Source: Pristionchus mayeri
Lineage: Eukaryota; Nematoda; Chromadorea; Rhabditida; Neodiplogasteridae
NCBI GenBank assembly: GCA_036245805.1
Contig: BTRK01000001.1
Location: 4,588,001-4,652,000, forward strand
DNA length: 64,000 nucleotides
Direction: 5' to 3'
Part shown: one piece after another, positions 1 to 10,337 of the stretch
Numbering within the stretch: position 1 is the first letter of the stretch
Layout of the letters: every line of letters starts with the position of its first letter
Notes under the pieces: generated by a model
The model's input: only the letters and a program-made list of their open reading frames with translations
Databases searched by the model: none
Told to the model about the DNA's origin: nothing
Translations under genes and position numbers: made by a program

Positions 1-71
1 GAGCACCACAGTCTTCAAGGACAGTAGGATACAGTAACCATTGTACTGCATTAATCAGGGTGTTACCGTAC

Positions 72-382
72 CAGGGGAGCCTCCATGATCTTCGTCAGCT
101 CCACGCCAGTGGGTTTCGGTAGGTCACGCGGGATACGGTAGGTCAACTACAGTAACCTACATTATCCTTACCTTTGCTCGATGGAGGTCTCCGGAAGAGA
201 GATGCGAGAGACCGTACTTGACCACGATCTTCTCGCACTGGGTGCCCTTGCTCAAGCTGGGACCACCTGGATAAGAGCAGGGTATTAGCCAGTCCGCGAT
301 TCGAAGAGACTACGGTAGGATACCGTACCGACGATGAAGAAGACGCACATCTTGATGGGGCGAGGTCGACCTTCTTGTCGGA
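72..382 (-). pseudogene. Adenylate kinase (AK1-like) remnant with disrupted P-loop
   Basis: Three exon-like blocks on the minus strand splice into the start of a cytosolic adenylate kinase, which interconverts ATP, ADP and AMP. Block 382-329 gives PIKMCVFFIV, block 266-172 gives [19 protein letters not shown] followed by [13 protein letters not shown], and a third block ending at 72 gives GVELTKIMEAPL. CEKIV.KYG, HLSSGDL and the IME block are AK1-family signatures. The first two blocks have good acceptors (ttacag, atccag) and donors (gtacgg, gtaagg) and join in phase. The nucleotide-binding loop should read GGPGSGKGTQ; here the glycines are replaced ([10 protein letters not shown]), so ATP binding is doubtful. 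Upstream of PIKM the frame appears shifted by one base, and the third block lacks a clear acceptor. The rest would lie left of the window. I read it as a decaying copy; a real but very divergent gene is less likely. Confidence 0.6.
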
Positions 383-639
383 CTGTAAAGGCAGGATTGA
401 TGATCTGGGACTAGGAATATACATGCTGAAGTATTATTGCCATTTTGAGATGGTGTGGACTAGGGTGGCGAGGATGGCTCTTACTCACCCGCACTTGTTT
501 GTTCCCTCTGGCGGGTACCCGACGCACTCTCTATTTACAACCCTTCTCTCCTCTGCTCACCCGATTTAGAGAGGAGAGAGTAGTTCTGGAATGGAGATGG
601 GGGCATGATAAGAAGGGAATGGTGAATGGTGGTGCTCAC

Positions 640-1146
640 CTTGTTGGCCGGTCGTTGAGAGGTGGGATGGATGGAGAGGGGGAAGTAGCCAGTGAACCAC
701 TTGTGGATGGGCAGATTGAGGAAGTAGCGAGAGGCGTATGCTCCTGTCAAAGGGAAAAAACGACGGTAACGGTAAACTGGTGAATGGATAAAAAAATCGA
801 TAGTCAGCGTACCCTTGTACGGCGAGTCCCAGTCCCACCACAGCCAGACGCCGTACTTGGCGACCACGAGGTCGTAGCCGTTGAGGAGCTCAAAAGTGGA
901 GGTTACGGTTGCGAATCATGCACAAGAGGGGATTCAAAAGTAGCTTCTGTAACTGCTCTCACCATCCATCTGAAGAGAAGTAGAATGCGTGCAGGCGTCA
1001 CGAAGGTCGCCCAGAAGTGGTAGAGAACGCCATGGATCTGAATAGGGGAATGGAATCACTAATTATCGAAAGGATGACTGACCTGTAGTCGTCGCTCCTA
1101 CGGGAGGCGCATCGGCGCCAACTCAATGCCCAGTACGGTAGCCAGC
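640..1146 (-). pseudogene. DGAT2-like acyltransferase N-terminal remnant with in-frame TAG
   Basis: Four minus-strand exons, 1146-1083, 1037-963, 888-813 and 743-640, join in phase with normal AG/GT borders. The conceptual product starts GIELAPMRLP-stop-ERRLQ, continues into a hydrophobic helix HGVLYHFWATFVTPARILLL, then AKYGVWLWWDWDSPYKG and YFLNLPIHKWFTGYFPLSIH. The order (APL..P.ERRLQ, membrane helix, Y.D.D.PYKGG, W....YFP) is that of the N-terminal part of diacylglycerol/monoacylglycerol acyltransferases of the DGAT2 family, ER enzymes of triglyceride synthesis. Two defects are visible. The codon before ERRLQ is TAG, where the family has a hydrophobic residue. The exon with the catalytic HPHG motif is not found downstream, where the adenylate kinase remnant begins instead. 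A short block at 575-560 (NYSLLSKSG) may be its decayed continuation. The family call rests on remembered motifs. Confidence 0.55.
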
Positions 1147-2342
1147 CTGAGAGGATATTAGAGATTACGAGGTTTTCCGGAGCCACACAATTCCTAAAGT
1201 AATTTCATTGTCAGCGACTTAAAATTCCAGCGAATAGTACCGGTAGAAAATATAAGCACAATAGTTGCATATAATTCCTGAAGTGTTTGGCTCGCGTAAA
1301 ATAGAGGGCGGGATAGAGCGCGCGTAAACAAGTGACGAATCGAGCGACCACAGAACATGCGAACCTGTACTCGGCCTAAGTGAAGGGAGCAATTTCCTCG
1401 AGCAGCTATATTTAAGTTACAAAGCTAGGGCATGTATTCAAACATAAAATAATTACAATCGAAGGAAAAGTAAATATACCTGGAGGTTCCTTCTGTTTTG
1501 CCGCGACCAAAACTCGGCGCCATCGTTCACCTCAATTTATGATATAAATAGGAGCGTAAATAGATCCAATGACGACATGGAACAACATGATGAAGAATAA
1601 CGACAAGTGGAACATACTCGAAATCAGTATAAGCTTACTATAAAGTGATCGAGCTACCTATATCTTTGGTTTAAATGGAAGGAATATACATCATTGCGGC
1701 GGTGCATAACAGATGCTTACGACAAATAAGTAGAACAAAGCTAATTCTGTCCAGTAAACGCGACAGTAGTGTGACGTGGCATAATGGCGACAAGAACTTA
1801 ACTGACCCCAGCTTCTGTCGCTTTCGCGCCCTTTCTGCCTCGCTAAAAGGTCAGAGAAAGGCAGAGAGCGCGCGAAAGCGAGAGAAGAAGGGGTCAGTTA
1901 AGTTCTCGTCGTCATCATATCATTTTGGAAGAGTTTACGGGTAAACGAGGGTGGTTGCTACTCACTCACGTGCTTATAGCATTGCATGACTATGCTTAGT
2001 CAATGTTACAACTGTTTAAAACATATATAAACGATACAGAAAGGGAAAAAAAGGAAAATTCAAAGCCGAAAACTGAACGCCAGTGGGCGGAGCTCTAAAT
2101 AAATATTTTTCACTGATTTTACTGGTAAATATTATTTTTTTACTGTCTTTAGCGTCGGGGGCCGCTAAACCACACCTTCCCGGGGGCCTACCGTAATCCG
2201 CCTGTTGCAAACGCGTAAATCATTCATTCTTTTATATTTTTATATTGTTTTTTCTACGATTTTGCTTTATTTTACCAGTACTTAACTAAAAATAATATTA
2301 AATAATAATTTTGAGAAAATTATTTTTCACCGCGAATTATCT
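1147..2342. other. Intergenic, no gene recognised
   Basis: No convincing exon or RNA gene was found. The only structure seen is a fold-back hairpin at 1788-1911, listed separately. The small open frames here lie inside that hairpin or in low-complexity DNA. Confidence 0.5.
1788..1911. repeat. Short palindromic hairpin element
   Basis: Arms CGACAAGAACTTAACTGACC (from 1788) and its reverse complement ending at 1911 flank a middle rich in GAGAGCGCGC. It belongs to the same class of gagagagcg-cored palindromes seen at 8843, 32249, 39077, 41487 and 44115. Confidence 0.7.
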
Positions 2343-3938
2343 TTAAGTTAGCCTAGAGACAAGATTACGAATGAACAAGGTCATTTGTCCCAGAGCCGGA
2401 TTATAGGTATTTCCCGGTTCCAAAACCGGTTTTCTTGTATTTCAGCTCACAGATGAGCTACAGGGATGGTACGGTGCGCAAAATGCGCGGAAAAATACGG
2501 CGATCAACTTTACTGTTGACCAATTTTTGATTGGATGCAAACCAAAAAAGTTGGCGCTAAAAAATCAATTTCAGTACGAAAAATAAATATATTTTGGTAT
2601 CATGCAGGTGTGTTGCAGGGAATTTTATTGCAGAATATTAAAGAAGAAGTCTACCTACATCTTACATAAAATAATCATTCAAATCGAAGATGACTCAAAT
2701 TGCCAAACAGACGATCAACGGTTTCTAACTCTAGGTGGGTAGCACAACATTTAGCCGTATTCGAAATGTTTCGGTCAGTTATGATCAGTTTTGATTATTT
2801 TATAGTGTTTTAAAAATATCTACACCTAATTCCACTAAAATAATCGCCAAAATTTAAATTTTGGAAAAATCGATTTTCTTCTGGCCGATTTTGACCGATT
2901 TTGTGACCTGAAAAAGTATGATTCTCAAAACGTTCTTCCCAATATTATTTGTAAAACTTTTAGTAGTACTGACATTCTCTCCGAATTACTTCACATTTGA
3001 AAATTCTGCAGTCTTTCTATCTAGATAATATCCTCCAAAAACGCGACATCGAAGGGTCGCAAAAAGTTAAAATTCGAATTCTCAGTACATTTTGCTCGAA
3101 TCTATAAATTTCAACCGGGTAAATATATTTTGAACCTAGAGAAGTTCAAAACAACACTGAACTCTGTAACAAGATAGATTCCAAAATTTATGAAAATTTA
3201 GAATTTTGACAAATGAAATATTTACAAAATATCAATACGACTATAATAAAAGTGTTTTCAGCACAATTCTCACTCGCACGTATTTTTTACACACAAATAT
3301 GGATGGTTTGAACATAACCTGTTGAGAATTCGAATTTTAACTTTTTGCGACCCTTCGATGTCGCATTTTTGGAGGATATTATCTAGATAGAATCACTGCA
3401 GAAATGGCAATTTATGAGTAATTTGGAGAGAATACCAGTAGTACTGAAAGCATCACAAAAAGTTTTGGGAATAATGCTTTGATAATCGCACTTTTTCAGG
3501 TCCCAAAATCGGCCAAAATGGTCGGTAAATCGATTTTTCCAAAACTTAAATTTTGGCGATTATTTTAGTGAAATTAGGTGTAGATATTTTAAAAACACTA
3601 TACAATAATCAAAACTGATCATAACTGACCGAAACATTTCGAATACGGCTAAATGTTGTGCTACCCACCTCGAGTTAGAAACCGTTGATCGTCTGTTTGG
3701 CAATTTGAGTCATTGATTTTTCAGCGCCAACTTTTTTGGTTTGCATCCAATCAAAAAGTGGTCAACAGTAAAGTTGATCGCCGTATTTTTCCGCGCATTT
3801 TGCGCACCGTACCATCCCTGTAGCTCATCTGTGAGCTGAAATACAATAAAGCCGGTTTTGGCACCGGGAAATACCTATAATCCGGCTCTGGGACAAATGA
3901 CCTTGTTCATTCGTAATCTTGTCTCTAGGCTAACTTAA
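2343..3938. mobile_element. Large fold-back (inverted-repeat) element, about 1.6 kb
   Basis: The two ends, TTAAGTTAGCCTAGAGAC at 2343 and its complement ending at 3938, begin arms that stay complementary for about 750 bp down to roughly 3090 and 3320, leaving a loop near 230 bp. Markers such as GGTACGGTGCGCAAAATG (left) and its complement (right) confirm the pairing. No long ORF is present, so it is non-autonomous. A diverged relative of its right end plus flank occurs at about 53800-54030. Confidence 0.85.
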
Positions 3939-4111
3939 CATTATAATTTGATCGAATTTAAATGGGTTTGAAAAAAATTGTTCGTGGCTTCCTCCACTGA
4001 CTCGTGATATCTGTGTTACATTGTGTACATTCGCATATTTTCATAGAAATTAACTAATTATAATGTAAGCATCCGATTGATGTTAACTCTATACACTATC
4101 CTTCCACTTAC

Positions 4112-4214
4112 GATGGGGACGCACGTATCGCTGTCATATTCACGGATCCGCGAATGCGAGCGAATTCCAGAGAGGCATCCGAAGGTTTCGAGGATGCAAC
4201 GAGCGGGAAGAGAA
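4112..4214 (-). CDS. Isolated exon-like block, unrecognised
   Basis: Between an acceptor-like ttaag and a good donor (gtaagt) the minus strand is open and reads LFPLVASSKPSDASLEFARI, then RGSVNMTAIRASPS. No family is recognised and no neighbouring exon in phase was found. It may be a remnant of an upstream exon of a lost gene copy or a chance open frame. Confidence 0.2.
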
Positions 4215-5176
4215 CTTAAATGGAGATCAGTGTTTATAGGAAATATGGGATGAAATAACAAGATGAATTGGTGCCGCGATGCTGCTAGATGAATTGGATA
4301 ACTGTCGATGCATCACCTTTCCTCACTATTGTTTCGTCGAACACTGCAGTAAAAACAATAAAATTTCAGCCATTCGATGAGTATAATACACAACCATTGG
4401 TGTCTTCATTTCCCTATCAACCTTAACTATATTTGGCAGCAACGAATTAACATGTTGGTGAGTATTCCGTTTTTATCCAAATTTCGCCCTACTTCTTCTA
4501 AAGCTGAAAACCATGCATCACACTTGTGTATGTTTCTATGGGCAGCAATGCGAGCGGAAAAGGACGCAGTTAATATTATTATTGTTTTATTCTGAAACGG
4601 ATACGAAGCTGAATTGAATTGGTTCGCATTGCAAATTATTATGTATGCAGCTTGGAGCAGTAATTTTACTGGCTAAATATTTCCATTTGTTAGAGGCGCA
4701 GTATAAACATTTTCTTTTCTTCATTTGAAGAAAATAATGTGCTCTTTACTATCGAGCAGAAGTGATGATCGATACAATCCTGTCATATATTGTACTCCAT
4801 CGATCTACTTTCTTAACGGAGAGCCCAACGTCACCACTGCATTCATCGATTACTGTCAAAGTTTGTTGGATGATGAAATGATTATTGAACGAACAGATTA
4901 TGTCCAAATGTAGAATGCATTTGCGCGCTTAAATCAAAACAATTCTCAGCAATCAACTATGCAGAAAGTTAAACTACAGTAGCAATACAGCTATGTATAT
5001 TCTCTCAAAGATATCTCAAAGGACCCAACAAGAGAATGTAGAAGCAAAATTGCAAGTATTGCTCGATTCATGTTTCAATAATTACACAAATTCTGTCCAA
5101 TCACCCTGGGAACACCGTGAGAATGAACTTTGGTAGAAAAATATTCAAATATAAATATTAAGATGAAAGCTTTCAC

Positions 5177-5268
5177 TTGATGACATCTATCTAGACCTGG
5201 CAGGTGGGATTTAAAGTTGTACTAGTCCGAGAATAGTCAGAGCGATGAAGAACACGACGAGATCTCTG
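5177..5268 (-). pseudogene. Decayed transporter exon E15 remnant
   Basis: Aligned by eye with intact exon E15 at 29398-29493, this block keeps the order cacttga-tgacat-ctagacctgg-caggtggga-agtccgagaatagtcagagcgat-gagatctctgaag. It has lost reading frame by substitutions and indels. Its 21U-like motif sits just to the left (5072) and is also degraded: CACC replaces CAAT. Confidence 0.6.
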
Positions 5269-6076
5269 AAGAGGAGGGATGGTCTATCTCCTTATCTTAT
5301 ACGTTCTCTCTTTTCAAATGTATGACAGCCTTCAAAGCTAGAGTTGGCAATTCGAAGTCAGATTGCGAATGTTCAATCGCCTCCCCCTCGCATATTGCGA
5401 AATCCGAAGAGGGGGGTGGGGGGCGTTGCGAATTCGCAATCCGACTTCGAATTGCAAACCCTATTCAAAGCCGAATCAAAAACATAATCAGATAACTATT
5501 TTCTTACAGAACAAAATACAGAATCGACAATCAGAATTCATGGCAAAGTTCATCTAGCATTGATATACAAACATCCATTCACAGCGAAAGTAGGATACAC
5601 TCATACTAATGCTACTTCATATCGATTTTCCGTACCCATATATGAAAACATCGATAATCGTGAGTCACTCACAATATAATAAACAGCCTTTTCCATCGTA
5701 GCGTGCATTTGTTGTTTATCAAAATAGTGGCACCAAAAAAACGAAACATTTGAGAGCTTCTTGTGTCATCGCACTGCAGAAACCCAATTTCACATAAGCA
5801 AAAATAATTACTAAAACCACTTCTTACCGTTTGATATCGAATCTCCAAGAAAGACAAGATAGCGGCTTGACTACCGGAACGAATTTGTACGCTTAGTTTG
5901 ATTCCTCAAAACAGGGCTGTCTCTGAATGCACAAATATTTCCGAAATGCATCAAGAACTGCCTCCCTGAGTCCGAGATTATAAGTTTACATTTTATCCAT
6001 ATTACAATTGATCAGAAAATTCCGTCATCTCAAAATTATAAAGCAGGAGCCATGTATATCATGTCGTTACATTCAT

Positions 6077-6141
6077 GATTCACTAATGTTTCAAATCATA
6101 TCCAGCCACTTTGGGAACAATTCTTCTACAACTTTTTGGAT
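6077..6141 (+). ncRNA. 21U-RNA-like locus, degraded motif
   Basis: The motif is GATTCAC instead of GTTTCAC, but GAACAATT still follows with the T at 6121, exactly 44 nt from the motif G. Lies just left of the decayed E15 at 6205. Confidence 0.35.
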
Positions 6142-6204
6142 TAAAAAAGAAAACAAATACACAAATATTTAAGAAAAAGTATTTTTTTTATTATCTGTTT
6201 TCAC

Positions 6205-6838
6205 TTGACGAAATTGACAAAACCCTGGAAGACGGGGATGTAAAAAGCTACTGCAGCTAATCTTAGAATTGAGAGATGAATGTCGATTACAGTGGGATCT
6301 CTGAAGGGGGAGGGATGGTATAACATAACATGCGTCTTCTCGTCTGCACGACAGACTTCCATTTCGATTTTTAAAAAAATCAAATTATCAATGAAAGAAA
6401 GCAGAAGCCAATTTGAAAGTGATGCTCGATTCATGTTTCACAGATGCTACAAACTCTAACTAGTCTCTCGATAACAATTTTTACGTGTCACTATGGTAAA
6501 GCAAAAATTTAAAATAATGAAAATAAAGAATATTTAAAGTTACCGGACCAGGACGAAACCCTGATCTGACCCTGATCTCGTCGCGTGTACGAGAGAGTAT
6601 GCAAAAGTGAGAGAGCGCGGGATTACGCCGATCATTTCCGGCTTTCCCTTGAGGCTATTATTGATTTTTCGCATTTTTATATATCCATTCTCAACTAATT
6701 CAGCCATCGGCTATTCGATGGAGGACAAACAATAGGGGGTCAATTTCGTCCTCGTCCGGTAACTTTAAATAAATATTGCTATGAAGAACATGACGAGGAT
6801 GAAGAGTGCGCCGAATAGTATCCGTTCAGTGAAATCTG
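6205..6838 (-). pseudogene. Decayed transporter exons E15 and E14
   Basis: 6205-6300 corresponds to E15 (acttgacgaaattgac, ccctggaagacggggatgta, gggatctctgaagg). 6780-6838 corresponds to E14 (gaagaacatgacgaggat, gaagagtgcgccgaatagta, gaaatctgag). Order and strand match the intact gene. Neither block keeps an open frame, and the intron between them holds unrelated sequence. Functional protein is very unlikely. Confidence 0.6.
6435..6498 (+). ncRNA. 21U-RNA-like locus
   Basis: GTTTCAC at 6435; ATAACAATTT places the candidate 5' U at 6478 (43 nt). Preceded by the shared ctcgattcat. Confidence 0.5.
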
Positions 6839-7181
6839 AGAGATGCCATATGTAGTCTTTTTTCACTATAACGGGACTTTGTTAATTGCCTAACGGCAGC
6901 AGCCAAATATCAAATATTCGAGCGACATTGGTGTCAAAAATCCAGGTCGAAACATAATTGCTAAGCAACAGTTTTATTAATATGCTACTGTTTCTAACCG
7001 AGCGATGAGAAATCCCCACCAGCGAGCAAATAATTTGCATACTCTTGACACGCACCAGCGGTTTTGGAAGAAATTATCGTACATATGTATACACATCGAA
7101 ATCTTTTCCGCCGGTCCAAACAATAAGTGGAGAATTTTTTTTTTTAACATTTTCCATTGTTCGACACAATTGGGTCTAGTT

Positions 7182-7246
7182 GTTCTACGTTTGATCTGAT
7201 CATTGACGCCTAGTCCGATTTATGACTTATATGAATAAGCTGAAAC
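7182..7246 (-). ncRNA. 21U-RNA-like locus, minus strand
   Basis: On the minus strand ATGTTTCAG begins at 7246 (the G), and GTCAATG puts the candidate T at 7202, exactly 44 nt away. The sequence between is unrelated to the plus-strand class. Confidence 0.4.
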
Positions 7247-7482
7247 ATATGCGTCTCGAAATCCAAAATAATTTTACACTCTGTAAGCAGAAATTGGGAT
7301 TGATAAACAACCTTTAACATTAGCTCAGGCGTTTTAGTCTATCGAAACAAGCAATATTCCGTAGTTCCCATTCTCACAACAACAAAATACTGAATAGGAA
7401 TTCTGCTATTTGGTATAACTCAAAGAATGTCGCTAATTAAATAATTGTAGATAATACACAGAGATATGATGATGTACTCACA

Positions 7483-8232
7483 CATAGAGACGGACTGCTC
7501 TAAGTTTGGGTCGTCCACACTCAATCCATCCGTTGCATCACCAAACCGCCCCTTGTCGGACCAGTGACACGACTGCAAGGAAGGTATCGAGAACACGAGA
7601 ACCCAATGTTTTTTTTTATTAATTTAGAGCACAGTAATCACTCAATTGCCTCCATTTTGTATTGATTTTTTTTCACGTTTGTAAATAAGCTGGCTGCAAA
7701 AATTATCAAATATTCGATTGCAGGTCGTGTTTTAAAGAACTGCTGAAACCCAATTTCACATACCGAAAAAAAATTTCAAAATGTAACCGCTTCATATCGT
7801 TCTTTGCGGAATCTCATGAAGAGACAAGTTAATGGAGACTCCTGATACGTATCCGTACTTCCGGAAGGAATCGCCGTAGCCGAACTTCTGTGAATGCAGA
7901 GATTTTAGCGGAGTGCAGCAATACTGGCTCCCTGAATCCGTCATCCCAGTATATTTTATCCGTAATAGATCGGTAAATTGTAATTATCACCATTAGAAAA
8001 CAGAAGCCAATTAACTAAACTGTCTCAACATTCATGTTTCACTGATGTTTAAAAGTAAATCCAGTCACTCTGAGAACAATGATATATGGTCATGTAGTCG
8101 AAAAACATATTTTAATAAATCCACTCACTTGGCTATCTCTAGACATGCATCGAAGGTGCGTGGACGGCTATGTAAAGTACGATTGCAGTCAATCCGAGAA
8201 TAGGACGGCGAAGATCGCTCCGAGGTATCTGA
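7483..8232 (-). pseudogene. Decayed transporter exons E17, E16 and E15
   Basis: The 7572-7483 block reads TGPTRGGLVMQRMD then a stop, against GPTVGGSVVQRMGFEW in the intact gene, with a second stop further on. 7890-7815 reads FGYGDSFRKYGYVSGVSI, matching E16 (HGFDD.FQTYGC.SGVF). 8232-8128 matches E15 nucleotide by nucleotide but is frameshifted. The three exons keep the order and spacing of the intact copies, so this is an old tandem copy rather than a processed insert. Confidence 0.65.
8036..8100 (+). ncRNA. 21U-RNA-like locus
   Basis: ATGTTTCACTGATG with the G at 8036; TCCAGTCAC between; GAGAACAAT with the T at 8080 (44 nt). Candidate RNA starts TGATATATGGTCATGT. Sits left of decayed E15. 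Confidence 0.6.
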
Positions 8233-8842
8233 TGGAGAGGGCTGGTCTAATTCTTCATCTAATATGCCCATCGTCTCGAATGCATGATGGATTCTAGCCA
8301 AAGTCATTGTCAGAAAAAATATCGTTTAATTTTTACAGCTATTTTCTACACTGACGGATGTTATTACATTGTATTTCGTTTTCGGATAGTCTTCGACGTT
8401 GCACTGGTAAAATCGCTAGAAAAACAAATATGACAATTTCGCGCGCCACCGAATCACCAACTGCAAACATTCCTTGGCAATAATAGTCAAATACGCTCAA
8501 ACTCCGGCTGAATCTCTGATGATTTGCATAAAATCTATTCCCTGTTACAGTGAGAATGAAGTGAGAATATTCTAGAATTTGGAGCTCGATATCGTAGGTC
8601 ACCCTACACTAACGGTTTGCTGCATGGATCATCCTCATGAACGTCTTATGCGGAAACAGCACGAATTAATTTTTTTTCTTACAAAACAGAACGAACAAAC
8701 TCCAAACAAACGAGAGCTACTCGACTCCTCAAGGATTGCCGAAGCCTAGCTTAGATGTCGGACGAATGATAAATTCAAAAGGTAGCATCGTCTTGTCGAT
8801 TGCTGCGGAATCAGAAAAAGGAAGAGGGAAGTGATGAAAAAA

Positions 8843-8932
8843 TGCCAAGTGCTCCGTTCGTTTCACATACTCTCTCGCTCTGCTTAAAGCGAAAGAGCAC
8901 AGGAAATGAGGCGAGCGCTTGCCTATTTGGCA
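8843..8932. repeat. Short palindromic hairpin element
   Basis: TGCCAA-GTGCTC...CATACTCTCTCGCTC pairs imperfectly with GCGAAAGAGCACAGGAAATG...TTTGGCA. It shares the ctctctcgc core of the family. Sequence to its right (8930-9090) recurs near 10340-10480. Confidence 0.55.
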
Positions 8933-9406
8933 GTCTAGTCTAGACCTAGCCGAGGCTAGACTCTCAAAAAATAGCCCGCTAGCGTATGGATTCGATGTTT
9001 CCGTGCTCTCAGAATACGTAGCACATCGGAATGCCGCAAGCACCGCCTTCCTTAAAGGAGGAGTAAATGCAAACGCGCGCCCGGTTGGAATATGTTTCAC
9101 CTAGGGACGCACTCTCTTCAAGTCGCGTGCTATCTCTCCCCTTCCCTGAGCTTTCCCTGATCTGGCTCCCAGCCAACTAGCTATAACTCTGTTCGGAATG
9201 GAGATATCAATGTGAAAATTTCGGAGCTCCTTATCGTTGTGGAGCTCTAGGCAGTGCGTATGACAGCTTCAAAAATTGAATTTTGAGTTTACTCCTCCTT
9301 TAATGAGCCACTCTATGTATGTATATTTTATCAAAATTACACGGTAATACTGAAAATTTTCAAAGACGGAAATCATAAATTATTTTGAAAGTAATGATAG
9401 TTTCAT

Positions 9407-9471
9407 GTTTCACCGGTGCTTCTAATTCTAACCAGTCTCTCTGAGAACAATGCCGACAACACTAATTGTGT
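9407..9471 (+). ncRNA. 21U-RNA-like locus
   Basis: ATGTTTCACCGGTG, G at 9407; AACCAGTCTCTCTGAGAACAA then T at 9451 (44 nt). No transporter exon remains nearby, so the unit outlived its gene copy or moved. Confidence 0.6.
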
Positions 9472-9621
9472 AAAAATTTTTTTGAATAATATATAACACA
9501 GCCTGTCAGACTGGATGAAATTGCGGCGGACGTATTCTAATGAGTTCTCACCAGAAAAATCAAATATTTGTTGTGAAGCGTAACCAGTTTTCAGTTTCAA
9601 AGTCAATATTTCTTGATAGAG

Positions 9622-9937
9622 CTTAGGGAAGCTGGAAACCTAGATCGAAAATGGAAAATCGGCATCCTGAGAACTCTTGACCGATGTATACTCTATCGAC
9701 TGATGTATTTCACTGATCAGCAACTTGTGATCGGATAGAGTTATTTAAGCGTTTAGGTTAAAATCACCTGTTTTTCTTCATAGTGCTTAGCGGAAAACGA
9801 CGCTACTGGAAATCTAGATCGAAAATGGAAAATCGGCTTCCTGAGAACTCTTGACCGATGTATACTCTATCGACTGATGTATTTCACTGATAAGAAAATT
9901 GTGTTCGGATAGAGTTATTTAAGCTTTAAGTCAAAAA
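9622..9937. repeat. Two-copy direct repeat, about 178-bp period
   Basis: 9622-9757 and 9800-9937 share long runs such as TAGATCGAAAATGGAAAATC and GATGTATACTCTATCGACTG, differing at scattered positions. No coding content was seen. Confidence 0.7.
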
Positions 9938-10060
9938 AGGCTTCGACAGTAAATTGAATATGTTTCAAAAGATATATTTGATTTTTGTGTTTTGAATGGC
10001 GTTAGAGCTGAAAAATTATTATGTTTCATCAAGGATATTTGAGGATATTTTTTTTAACAA

Positions 10061-10300
10061 GTATTCGTAAATTTCGTAAGTTATTGCTTCAAATTAAATA
10101 TGCGAGCGTCGTGCTTGTTATCAAGCATTGCTGAATAGGGTGGTCTGAACCGATCAATAGCTCCTGTTGAGCTGCTCGGCGGCTCGAATAAGTGTCGGGC
10201 GTCTATCCCTCCATGTTTGTCGCTCGCCGCGCTTTGCCGGCTATTCTTTTTCTGGACGGTTCAAATACTGCTCGCGACCGAGACGGGGACGATATATCAC
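10061..10300. repeat. Dispersed repeat, second copy at about 13833-14060
   Basis: Both segments contain AAGTATTCGTAAATTTCGTA, GCGAGCGTCGTGCTTGTTAT and GACGATATATCACA in the same order. The retrotransposon lies between the two copies, so either the copies were a tandem pair that received the insertion or they belong to successive decayed transporter units. Confidence 0.6.
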
Positions 10301-10337
10301 AGAGAGGCGCGCTCTTTCATCGAAATGAGGAGGGCGC

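Noticed and set aside
8729..9100. 123-residue minus-strand open frame
   Set aside because: It spans a hairpin element and a dispersed repeat also found near 10.4 kb. No recognisable domain.
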